The notes beneath the pieces were generated by a model. The model worked only from the letters and a program-made list of their open reading frames with translations, ran no database searches and was not told the DNA's origin. Positions 13,601-23,000 of a stretch of DNA of 64,000 bases are shown in pieces. The position numbers and the translations under genes are program-made. How positions within the stretch are numbered: the first letter of the stretch is position 1; each line of letters starts with the position of its first letter. Origin of the DNA: Hoplostethus atlanticus (taxonomy: Eukaryota; Chordata; Actinopteri; Trachichthyiformes; Trachichthyidae); assembly GCA_034670405.1 (NCBI GenBank), contig JAXDDX010000002.1, forward strand, positions 682,001 through 746,000, given 5' to 3'.

Positions 13601-15375
13601 TTTTTGCTTTGTTACTGCTCTTATATACTATCACTTGAAAATAGTCACATTGTATATACAGTATTGCAGTAACAAATGACTCACCGATTGGTCGTGTTGG
13701 TCTTCAGCATGTTGCATGTTGTTAAAATGTGATTCTCAACCACATTCCCCCAACCACTGCACCAGTTTGGCGTGATGCCTGGACCTTAGAGTGACTGGTG
13801 GGTGCGCAAATGGAAAGGGTTTGTAGGGATCTGACCTAAGCATGTGAGAAGTGCATGGACTGTGACGCTTAGCCTACTGACCCTCACAAGACAAACCATA
13901 GCCTTCCACTGCTGCTTCTGCTTGGATTGGGTTGCAGTTGACGAGGACGTATGATGAGGTGCTCACCATTTCCTTTAGATAAAATCAGTGATTAAGCGCA
14001 CTAAGGAGACTCCCAACGTGCATCCCATGTACCGAGATGGTCACCAGCGCAGGAAAATGGGCCCCGTCATTGTCAACAAGAGCAGTTCCCAGGATCGGCT
14101 CATAGAGGAGCTGCAGGGCAAGCTCGGGATCGGCCGCGCAGAGCGACGCCGTAAACAGCCTGATGACTGGCTGACTGAGGGCGTCATCGTCATGTCCAAA
14201 CCCCAGCGTTTCCGTTCTGAGGGGGCCGGGGTTGAGGTTGACAAGGTTGGCTTCAGTACGCAGAACAGCGCTGAATCTTCCCAAAAATGTATTTCCAATT
14301 TTCTTCACCTTTTTAGTGTTCTGTTCTACACATTTCCTTCTGTCTCCTGTCCCCTCTCTGTTTTTCTCTCCTCTTTCTTCCTCAGATCATAATTCCCCCA
14401 GAGTCGCCTGTCCCTCAGAGGAAGGTGCTCCCGCCTCTTTCTCCCCCTGCCCCTCGTCGCCCCCCCCATTGTAGAAGAACCTAGAAGGCTGTTCCCAGTA
14501 AAGCAGCCCCCTCTGCCAATACCCCCACCTCCTCCACCTCCTCCTTCTCCCCCTCCACGCCTCCCCCAATTCCGCGAGCCCATTCCAGCACCACCTCGAA
14601 AGACTGTAAAAGCTTCACCTCCACCCGCCCCAAAGCAGCAACCTCCTGCCCCCAAGCCAGAACCCCCTCCCCCTGTTCTCAAAGCTCCCGCCCGGCCAGT
14701 GGAGCCGATGCCACCAGTTCCCCCCAAAGTCCTGGTGTCAGTTGGCTGCCAAACAGAGTACGACCCCATCTTCCCTCCAATGCAGGCATGGACTGCTCTC
14801 TTTTCCTTTCTGTTTCTCATACACCCAAACACACTGTCCTGTTTTCCTCTTGTAGTCACCTCAAAGTTTAATTATATATATAATATGCATCTTTCAACCT
14901 TTTGCAGATTATGGCCCAAGGGAAGGGAGGAGTTCCTGGTGGCCCCCCAACGCAGGTCAACAAGCTGGACAACATGCTCGGTAGCTTGCAGTCTGACCTC
15001 AACAAATTGGGTGTGCAGACGGTGGCCAAAGGAGTGTGTGGGGCCTGCTGTAAACCCATTGTGGGTCAGGTGAGAGGCTAATGCTTAAGATCCTCCTAAG
15101 ATCAAATCTGTAAAAATACAGTTGATTTGTGGGCAGGGGTAGCCAAGCTAGTCTTTGACTGTAAGGTCTCTGGTTTGAGTCCCAACTGGACAAATCTGGG
15201 TGAGGTTACCTGAATAACAAATACATTTCCCACAACTACTGCTGATGTGCCCTTGAGGAAGATACTTTCCCTCCAGCTGTTCCAGTGGAAGACGGTAGTA
15301 ATAATGGGACGCCCCAATCTGTGTTTGAATGTCACTTTTCCTCCACCTGCAACCTCTCTCTCTCTCTCTCTCTGT

Positions 15376-15422
<47 letters not shown>

Positions 15423-16816
15423 TGTGTATATACGGTCTTTCTGTACGTCTAGGTGGTGACTGCCATGGGACGCACATGGCACCCTGAGCACTTTGTGTGC
15501 ACACACTGTCAAGAGGAGATAGGCTCCAGGAACTTCTTTGAGCGTGACGGACAGCCCTACTGTGAGAAAGACTACCATAACTTGTTCTCCCCACGATGCT
15601 ACTACTGCAATGGACCTATATTGGATGTTAGTGACATACGTGCACACTTACTATTTACATAACTTGACTGCACAGTGTGAATATTCTTTCTTGATGTTTA
15701 ACATATGTAATCAAATCAATTGTATGTTCTCATGTGTGTTCAGAAAGTTGTGACGGCGTTGGATAGGACATGGCATCCTGAACACTTCTTCTGCGCTCAG
15801 TGTGGATCCTTCTTTGGCCCAGAGGGTATTGTCTTTTTCTACTCTGATACATACATACAGGGTAGAGGTCGGTTCACTTTCAGTTCAGATTGTTAGATTA
15901 GATTGTCTTTAAAATCCAATGCTGAAAGCCTTTAGAAGGATGTCACATTCAACCATTTAAGAGATAATTGAACATTCCATCATAATCTATTGAATTTCTA
16001 TTTCCATTTTGAATTTATTGAAATGAAAGCGAGTTAACCTCAACCCTAATAAATACCTATCCTTGAATAAAATGACCAACATTTCCATCATCTCATGGTG
16101 AACTCTTTCTCTCTCCATTGTGGTTTTTCCATGTGTCCTATCAAGGTTTCCACGAGAAGGATGGGAAAGCTTATTGCAGGAAGGATTACTTTGACATGTT
16201 TGCACCTAAATGCGGCGGCTGTGCCAGAGCTATTCTGGAGAACTACATCTCAGCGCTGAACAGCCTTTGGCATCCTGAGTGTTTTGTGTGCAGGGTCTGT
16301 ACAGTGTATTTCTGTGGTGCTTGTATCCATATGTTGTGTACCTGCATTTCCCAGGCCACTTCATGGGCAGTGTACCTATAGTAGATATAATTCTGTCATA
16401 GTATTGAATTGATTTTAGTATCATATGGTCTAAATGGTGTTTCAGAGGCCTTTTCATCCCGTTAAGACATATGTCTGGGGTAAATATGTCTGTTCTGTGC
16501 AGTACCCTCCCTCTCATGTCCCTCTGCTCTCCGTCTTCTGGGTCTACAGGAGTGCTTCACCCCATTTGTGAATGGAAGTTTCTTCGAGCATGACGGCCAG
16601 CCCTACTGTGAAGTGCACTACCACGAGCGCCGCGGCTCCCTCTGCTCCGGCTGTCAGAAGCCCATCACCGGCCGCTGTATCACAGCCATGTCCAAGAAGT
16701 TTCACCCGGAGCACTTTGTCTGTGCCTTCTGCCTCAAGCAACTGAACAAAGGCACCTTCAAGGAGCAAAATGACAAGCCCTACTGCCAGGGCTGCTTTGT
16801 GAAGCTGTTCAGTTAG
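1689..16816 (+). CDS. pxn: Paxillin, focal-adhesion LD/LIM scaffold
   Basis: Coding exons: 1689-1701, 10323-10531, 10941-11026, 11149-11288, 11529-11712, 11943-12063, optional cassette 12187-13500, 13979-14245 and 14386-14785, then 14908-15069, 15453-15626, 15744-15825, 16146-16294, 16550-16816 (TAG). Without the cassette this gives 528 codons; with it, and with one C removed from the run at 14460-14467, 1188. Paxillin is a cytoplasmic adaptor at integrin adhesions that binds FAK, vinculin and GIT/PIX. Seen: LD1 at the N-terminus (LDALLADLE), LD2 near 126-137, LD3 near 196-204, LD4 near 240-250, LD5 near 271-279 (short form), then four LIM domains from C295 with regular Cys/His spacing. The Src/FAK sites are present: Y31 (ETPYS) and Y102 (DHVYSFP, human Y118). 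The ATG is fixed by the MDDL start. Teleosts carry pxna and pxnb; I cannot tell which this is. Confidence 0.95.
5376..5460 (+). repeat. Dispersed repeat family C, copy 1
   Basis: This shares a pattern with 9345-9428: a GTGG/AGTGGACAAACTTA block, then ACATCCACARCCAAA, then TTGG(TGG)CTGGTGG and TAATTTCC. An inverted piece of the same end (TTCCACCAGCCAC, around 5264-5276) lies 170 bases upstream, so the ends could pair. The similarity was seen by eye; no known family name is assigned. Confidence 0.5.
7740..7771. repeat. 32-bp near-perfect palindrome with kappaB core
   Basis: Two 15-base arms (7740-7754 and 7757-7771) are exact reverse complements around a 2-base centre. The middle reads GGGGACTTCCCC, of which 7751-7760 (GGGACTTCCC) fits the NF-kappaB consensus GGGRNWYYCC exactly. 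It lies in paxillin intron 1. Whether it is a bound site or a chance or TE-derived palindrome is unknown. Confidence 0.7.
9345..9428 (+). repeat. Dispersed repeat family C, copy 2
   Basis: This is the partner of 5376-5460, sharing the GTAGAGTAGGCAAACTTA, ACATCCACAACCAAA and TTTGGCTGGTGG blocks in the same order. A weaker third match is at 21785-21850 in a gcn1 intron. Confidence 0.5.
10595..10665 (+). repeat. Possible fish interspersed-repeat fragment
   Basis: In paxillin intron 2, the text CCCTTTATCAAACAGGTTTGTCATTAAGGGCTTTACAG resembles short interspersed sequence common in fish introns. No ends or coding remnant are seen. The call rests on recall of the pattern only. Confidence 0.3.
12187..13500 (+). 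CDS. pxn: Paxillin giant cassette exon (438 codons, phase 0-0)
   Basis: This is an open exon of 1314 bases with acceptor TTTTCTAG and donor GTATGC, directly in frame after LD4 (...SLSDFK). It is rich in Ser, Pro and Thr and looks disordered, with many SP/TP dipeptides that could be proline-directed kinase sites. Near its 3' half it encodes [10 protein letters not shown] (13036-13065), which fits the LD-motif pattern LDxLLxxL, followed by acidic segments ([17 protein letters not shown]) and SMTP repeats. Because it is phase 0 at both ends it can be skipped without changing frame, as in the short paxillin form. Long paxillin isoforms with extra N-terminal-half sequence are known in vertebrates; that this is the counterpart is my inference. 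Confidence 0.85.
13979..14245 (+). CDS. pxn: Paxillin second cassette exon (89 codons, phase 0-0)
   Basis: The acceptor is TCCTTTAG. The peptide is basic and charged, with the segment [17 protein letters not shown], whose LIEELQGKL is again LD-like and helical. The 3' end is uncertain: GTTGGC at 14246 is a weak donor, and GTTGAC nine bases earlier would also keep frame. The base composition and lack of stops across 89 codons, plus phase agreement with both neighbours, support a real coding exon. Confidence 0.75.
14386..14785 (+). CDS. pxn: Paxillin third cassette exon, Pro-rich, frame broken at a C run
   Basis: The acceptor is CTTCCTCAG. Entered in phase 0 the exon reads [16 protein letters not shown]...APRRPP and then hits a stop six codons after the C run at 14460-14467. 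Dropping one C restores a long proline-rich frame ([16 protein letters not shown]... through [16 protein letters not shown]) that joins cleanly to IMAQGKGG of the constitutive exon at 14908. The observed length of 400 is not a multiple of three while 399 is, and both neighbours are phase 0. So the run is either a base-count error, a polymorphism, or a true lesion in this isoform. The donor appears to be GC (CAG|GCATGG). Confidence 0.7.
15130..15320 (+). repeat. tRNA-derived SINE, probable
   Basis: In a paxillin intron there is a tRNA-like head with A-box-like TAGCCAAGCTAG (15140-15151) and B-box GGTTTGAGTCC (15172-15182), about 20 bases apart. The body continues with GTGCCCTTGAGGAAGATACTTTCC, a block typical of fish tRNA SINE bodies (GCCCTTGAGCAAGGCAC). 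Orientation is plus. It is not a functional tRNA gene, because no cloverleaf can be folded beyond the head. Confidence 0.65.
15356..15418 (+). repeat. (CT)n/(GT)n microsatellite
   Basis: A CT tract (from about 15356) followed by about 20 GT units ends 34 bases before the splice acceptor of the paxillin exon at 15453. Confidence 0.9.
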
Positions 16817-19760
16817 GGAGAGAGAGAGTCTCTAGCTGTGCATTGCACAGTACCATATATGGGGCAGGGCTTAGATAAGTGTCTAAGGTTATAGCATCTT
16901 TAGCACATGTAGAGTGGGAATCAGATGGATTGTGTTTGTATTTAAGAAGGTTGTCTGTATTCTGATGACGACATTGGAAGTGTGTATGGTTTAAGGACAT
17001 GCATGGAGTTAATGCAGCACCGTTGCTGACAGGCTAAAACTCAGTATCTTCAAAAAGTCAAACACTTCAATATTGAAGACCATGCATTTTTTAAACTCTG
17101 TTATGCATTTTGAATGGGTTTCATGGGCCTTAGGGTGATTCAACTTGCTCAACCCCTAAAGGACCATGTAAATCTTCAGTTCAAGTAACATGAAAACCAC
17201 CAAAAGTTGAATTTACAAGGTTTTTCCACAGCAGCAGTGATTTGCAGGAGATTTACGTTTTCCCCCAATCCCCTGGCGTGTAATGGACATTTTCTACAGG
17301 CCAAGACCTGTCAGCCTTTCTGTGATTCTCAGAATAGTGTGTTTTCAAAACTTCATCGTTTTTTTTCTTACTTTATAGATTGGGTAAAAGCTTACTGAAC
17401 ACTGTAGGAACACATGAAATACTATGCGTGTTTGAGGTTGTTGCTCACTGGTTGAGTGTGTCCTTTGGAAACCATTTTAAATTCAAGCAGGGAGCAGTTG
17501 ACCTGTTGTGTTTTATTTTATTTTTTTGGTTTTTTTTAACCATATGATATAAAGCCTTTTTACAACTGGTGAAGGAGAAAGGCTTTTGGAGACTTCTTCC
17601 TTTTTCCATTGTGTAAAGGGGAACAGAACAGATGGATAAACCCATGATGTCATTGTAGCATTGACTGGATATAGACTGAGTCAGTATTCACATTTATTTT
17701 TGTACGTGTGAAGTCTATGGTAGTGTCTCAAGACTTTTATGGACTCATTAACACCCCTGTTTTAACAAACATTAATGCCACCATGTCAGGAAGAAAACTG
17801 AGTTTCTTTTATAAATAAGCTGAGTGAAAGAAAGGCACCAGAATCTCAGAAAAACAAGTGGGCTCATTGAAATGACCTGTTTTTCTTAACCAAAGTGTAA
17901 CCCTCCCCAAATACAGCAATAAGACATCTGGATGCATAATCTACAGTGATGGCCATTACAGTCCCTTATCATGTATCCATCCAGCATCAGTACTGCAGCA
18001 GTAGCTGTAGCCATTTCTCTCCAGTGTTTTAAAGAGGAACTGAAGAGGCATATTGTTCAACAAACCTCACATTTCTTAAGTGTTTCATTACCAGATCATT
18101 CCGTGTCTCTTCACAGAAGAAAAGAGAACACAATCTGAATTTGCCATACAGTTCCTTTTGGGTGCTGAACAGCAGTAGTTCATCACTGTTCGTGAATGGT
18201 GCATGCAGTGCAAAGTGAAACTAATAGCATAACTACATCTGTACATGACATTGGGAGTGTGATAAGAACCTTACAACGATGACTTTAGCTTTTACTGTTC
18301 CTGAGGTTCTGGTTGGCCTAATTCCCCACTGACTACATCCTGAAACCTTTTTGTAAATATTTGATGCAAGTAAAGCGCTGGTCAGTTCAAGTTCATGCTT
18401 AGCATGTACATCTGTTTTAATAACCACTCTTTTATAGAGGGAGAGGTCCTCTGGTAAGGCATAGCTAAGATACTTTGGTATTTTTTCAAGTCTGTGTCAT
18501 TACTGTATTAAGAAGCTGATGAAATTCCATTATTTTTAAGAAGGAAATAATGCACAAAGAAAACCTATAAAATTTGGATGTGTATGTGATATCCCAATAA
18601 TACTATGCAGTTGTGGATTAACAGGCTATCTGTGCCATTGTATCAATGCAATGTCTTTTAACACTGGCAAAACCAGCAAAATACTGAACAGATTACTAGT
18701 CCAGGGTTATCTTTACATATTTTTAGTCTGTGAGTCCACTGAAAAACGACTGTTTAAATGAAAACCTGGTGGTCTTTTAGAATAAATCCAAGGACTAAGA
18801 TGGCTCATGTCCCTCAGCATCTGAGTAGCGTCTACTGTATGACCGCCAGGGTTGGGTCTCTAGGCTTAGTACATTGCTAATCATGTAATGCAATAGATAT
18901 TGGGCCTTTGTCTTGTTCAGGGAATTCCAGAGCCTTAAATCTTTTCTCATTCTATTTAAGAGATCACGTAATGATTGTCTGTTCAAATCATTTTAGTAGA
19001 ATGTTATTTAACCAAAGCCATACTTTGTTCAAATTGTTCTTTTTGTGTCCACATTTTTCTCTTTCCAGTTCAAATGTCAATAGTTATGAGTAGTGAGCTT
19101 ACTCACTTCTATTCTAATTACTCAAATAAATTCTGTTTTGGTACCAAAGTGTCATTGAAAGACTTCATCTGTGATATGTGGATTCATTTGATTTTTGCAC
19201 ATATAATCAGACATGGGTGTTTGGTAGGGGGGGCCTTCACCACCTGAACAGACAACCTAGCTCATTGAACACGTTATTGAAACAAATTATGCTATAGCAT
19301 CATGTATGCATGTGGAGTGCATACATAAATATCTATAGGTTTTCTAAATATCTTTCTCAGGATTATGGTTGTTTAGAGTCCTCAATCAAAACAATGCAGT
19401 GATCTGTCCTGCACCACGGGAAAGAATTCCAACACTTAACTGATATCCATGTATTATCTAAAACAACAGGGCTATTCATAATATACACATCTAAAGTAAC
19501 CAATGCACAATGTAAGTTGAAAATCCCACTTTAAAGTATTTTGTATGTCATCTACAATGTTCATGTGTACTACACAAATGTACAGTTAAGACTGTCATTT
19601 GGCTATTCTGTTATTACAGGCTATTATTTGCACCAGTGTTTCTCTTTGATTAGGTTTAAAATTCCTAATGGCAGCACCATATCATTATGAGGGATCAGTG
19701 ATACACCAATGTTGTGAAAACAATGTGATTCTGAATAAAGTGAACTCTAATAAAATGATC
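16817..19760 (+). other. pxn: Paxillin 3' UTR and pxn-gcn1 spacer
   Basis: About 3 kb without credible coding sequence follows the paxillin TAG. The best poly(A) signals are AATAAA at 19734-19739 and 19749-19754, with earlier candidates at 18781-18786 and near 19124. A long 3' UTR is usual for paxillin, so most of this stretch may be transcribed. It contains one dispersed repeat copy (17096-17250). No ribosomal protein P0 gene is found here, although in human RPLP0 sits between PXN and GCN1. Confidence 0.55.
17096..17250 (+). repeat. Dispersed repeat family B, copy 1
   Basis: It matches 26440-26570 in order: TTATGCATT/TTATGCCAT, TTCAT.GGCC, AGGACCA(A)GTAA, ACATGAAAA.CACCAAAA, TTACAAGGTTTTT.CA and CAGTGA. 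Both copies are on the same strand. No element family is recognised. Confidence 0.6.
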
Positions 19761-19879
19761 ACCACCCCTGGCCAAAATATAAGCAACTGAAGGAAATTTG
19801 CCACATGGGGTTCAATTAAATGACATTAACTGTACATTATTATTGCATTAATACCTATATGGAATTGATTGGATGTCAT

Positions 19880-20023
19880 GTGTGGAAACGTGTTTTAGTT
19901 AGCCTAACGCCCCGTAGATTTAGAGGACAGAATCTCAAAGTTGCACTGCACCCACGTGCTTACCGAGCGCCTGATGACACGGAAGTGACAACAACAAGTC
20001 CTTCCTGCAACAAGACCGGCAAG
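19880..20023 (+). promoter_or_regulatory. gcn1: Probable gcn1 promoter and 5' UTR
   Basis: Immediately upstream of the gcn1 ATG there is a perfect CACGTG E-box (19953-19958) and an ETS-type ACGGAAGTG (19979-19987). CpGs are more frequent here than in the flanks and no TATA box is seen. This looks like a short housekeeping promoter; the site assignments are by consensus only. Confidence 0.5.
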
Positions 20024-23000
20024 ATGGCTGCGGACACGCAGGTTTGTGTGGCTGCTTTTTTTTTAATATAGTAGCCTATCGTTATACAGAACGGAAACCA
20101 AACACTATAAAGAGTGAATTCGTGGTGGCCTGAGTGATGTCCCAGAAATAACGTGGCTGTGTTTTCGCGTTCAAAAAGAGGCTCAAGCAGAATTCCATAG
20201 CAGTTAGCTAGTTAGCTAGGAGCTAACACAGTGCGACGTAGCCCCACTCAGTCTCTCCATCACAGATGATGCAGCTAACTAGCCACCTCCTAGCTGGCAG
20301 CCTGGGACTAGCGGGAGGCTTTGTGTTTGATGACATTAGAAAGCGATGTGAAGATATACCTGGCCAGCTTCTTGTTGTTACTAATCAAGTGCTACTCATA
20401 TTACCTTAGGTTACTCTTAGTACCTTAAATTGGAAAGCCAAGTATAGTACACATGATCATGGGACAAGCCACGCCTTCTAAAAGTAGCAAACCATAATTG
20501 GTTACCTACTTGAGTAATCGCTATTCTGCTGTTCCTTTGTTGACAACCTGTTTGTTTAAAAGCAAGGCCTCCATCATTCATCATCATTTCATCAAAATAT
20601 TTAGACCAATGCTGCTAGTCTAAGTATGACTGTCCCTCCAGGTTTCAGAGACACTGAAGAAATTTGCTGTGAGAGTGACTACAGCCAGTGTGAAAGAGCG
20701 CAAGGCGTTGCTTGGAGAGTTGAAGCAATGTTTAAGTGGAAAAGGTGAGAAATGTGACGTTATTTTATTTTCTACCCTCACTGTTGGTTCAGAACCAGTC
20801 CTGTGATCAGCGCTAATGCTTCTGATCATGTCCTGTTTTAGAATTACCAGAGCCTGCCATCAAAGGACTATGCAAGCTCTTCTGTCTCACTCCACACAGA
20901 TACAAGTAGGTGCATACATTCACTGTCTTTAATCTCAAGGAAACCAGACGTCAGACAAAGGAATGTTCCAGCAAAATGTTTGTTTTTAGCCCGTGTCGTG
21001 TATTTAGATGGATGCATGTACTTTTTCAGGGATGCTGCATCTCGGAGAGAGCTCCTCTCTGTCATTGCTCTGCTGGCTGAGAGTCAGCCTGACATGCTGG
21101 CGAACAGCCTCCTCCACTGCCTTCTCCATAGTGGAATCGTCAGCAAAAATGGAGAACCCAGGTAGGGCCAAGATTGTGGGAATGCATTTTGGAAGAACAC
21201 AGCGCACTGCACAAGTCGAAACATCGCCATTCACAACAACTGAAATCAGTTTTTTTTCGCTTATGTCTACCTTTCACAAACAAGTAAACACAAGCTATGT
21301 CATTTTAAGGATTTGGAGGTTAGCATTATAGCACACCATGCATGTCTCCACTAATTTTGGATGTTTTCAAAATATATTAAGAAATATGTGTTTCAGATAT
21401 TAGCTTTAGGTGCTGATTGTTTTGGTTATCCCCCTCTCTCATGTGGTCGTGCATGTTGTGTTCTCAGCAAGAGCACAGGCTCCACAGCCTTCACCGGCTT
21501 GTCTTGGACCTGCGTTTTAGTCCGCACCGTGTTCTCCACTCCAGAGAAAAGAGAGGGGCCCATCTGGAAGAAAATGGTGAGTGAAAGAGTATCCGATTCT
21601 TCCAATTGATCCAATTCTTCCAGTATTGATCTGTTCTGTCTCTTCTCAGTAATCATCAAACTATCACTGTCTTCTTTGATGTCTTCCCCTCATGCACTCT
21701 TCCCATGTTTTTCTGGTTGGGAAAGTAACTTCCAGTCACAGTTGCTGATGAATCCTGAAATGAACTACCGAATAGGGCTGCTTTTGTCAGGTTACTGGAG
21801 TAGACAAGCCTACCAGTCAGAATTTACCTCCATTTGGTGGCAATTTCCTATCCTGGATGTTGGTATTGTTGTGTCACCAACTGGCCTGCTGTTTCCTTTT
21901 ATAGGTGGCGGTTCAGAGTCTTCTTGTGGCTGAGGTGGTGGGAGGAGCTCAGGCCACGGCTCTGAAGTCAGGCCTGAAGAACCTCAGCCAACTCTGGAAG
22001 GAAGTGAGTACGACAGCAGTTTTACATTGGCAGTGAAAGGCATATGTGTTCATCTTGTCATAAAGGAGGATCTGATGTGCCACACCAGTGGTTCTCAAAC
22101 AGTTTTGCATGTCGACCCAAATGTTACGTCTGTGGTGTACCATCGAGACCTGATGCGTTACATAACACAACATACATACACACACACCCATCTAATTCGT
22201 TGGCTGTCCATGGCCGTGTCAAAACATCTTGCAACCCTCTTGGATCCTAACCCTCTTAATTGAGAACTAATGGTTCACCAAGGAATGCTGGAAAACGTTT
22301 CAGGATTTTGACATTTTGTTGTCTTCATCAGAACCCTGGACTGGTGGATCAGTATATCAGTAATCTGCTAAGTCTGGACCAGAGCCCCACAACTCTGGCC
22401 ATGCTAGGGGTTTGTCTGGACTTCTGCACAGCCCAGAAAGACATGGCCACCATTGAGAAGCATAAGGTGAGTGTTTTTAACAATTTGATTTGTCACATTC
22501 ATTTTTTTTGTCTGATGATGTTCATCACACTGGTTCTAACATCCTTAACCAATCGTATCGTGGCACTCTACAGTGACATTTTTTTTTTTTCAAAGGAGCA
22601 TATGAGCTCACAGATGAGACATTTCTGGCATGATGACACAAGGATAAAAACTGCTTTGCCTTGTAGGGAATCTCAAGTTGCACCTGTTGCTTTTTCAACT
22701 GTCTAGGTAGCATGATTGCGAACATATGCGCCTAAAATGGCACCAATGTTGAACCCTGTGTCTGCTGTTTTCAGAGTGCCCTGCTGGACCTGTACGTGAA
22801 GTCCGTCGTCATGAGCAAGATGAGGCCACGGCAACACGTACTGGACAAAAGCGGATCCTTACTGCGCCATGTCTCCCACTCAGAGTTCAAGGAGCTGCTA
22901 CTCCCTGCCCTGCAGAAGACCATGCTCCGCAGCCCCGAGAACGCTATGCAGAGTGAGATGCATTCAATGTCTGATTAGAACATTTAATGTGTCCAAGGTC

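Larger units (their letters stand above)
14908..16816 (+). other. pxn: Paxillin LD5 and four LIM domains (exon block)
   Basis: Five exons carry the constitutive C-terminal half. 14908-15069 holds LD5 ([12 protein letters not shown]) and the first LIM1 cysteines (CGACCKP). 15453-15626 completes LIM1 and starts LIM2, 15744-15825 and 16146-16294 finish LIM2 and cover LIM3, and 16550-16816 ends LIM3 and encodes LIM4. Each LIM shows the CxxC...HxxC / CxxC...Cxx(C/H/D) zinc pattern, for example [24 protein letters not shown] and [11 protein letters not shown]2-LIM3 is the known focal-adhesion targeting part in mammals. The protein ends KLFS, one residue different from the human KLFC end. Confidence 0.93.

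Noticed and set aside
14326..14859. 177-codon Gly-rich open frame on the minus strand
   Set aside because: It is the reverse of the proline-rich paxillin cassette exon; the Gly/Arg content mirrors CCN codons and no motif or start context supports a gene.
22513..22600. Possible C/D box snoRNA (TGATGATG in gcn1 intron 7)
   Set aside because: No D box CTGA at suitable distance and no terminal stem; the C-box match is chance.
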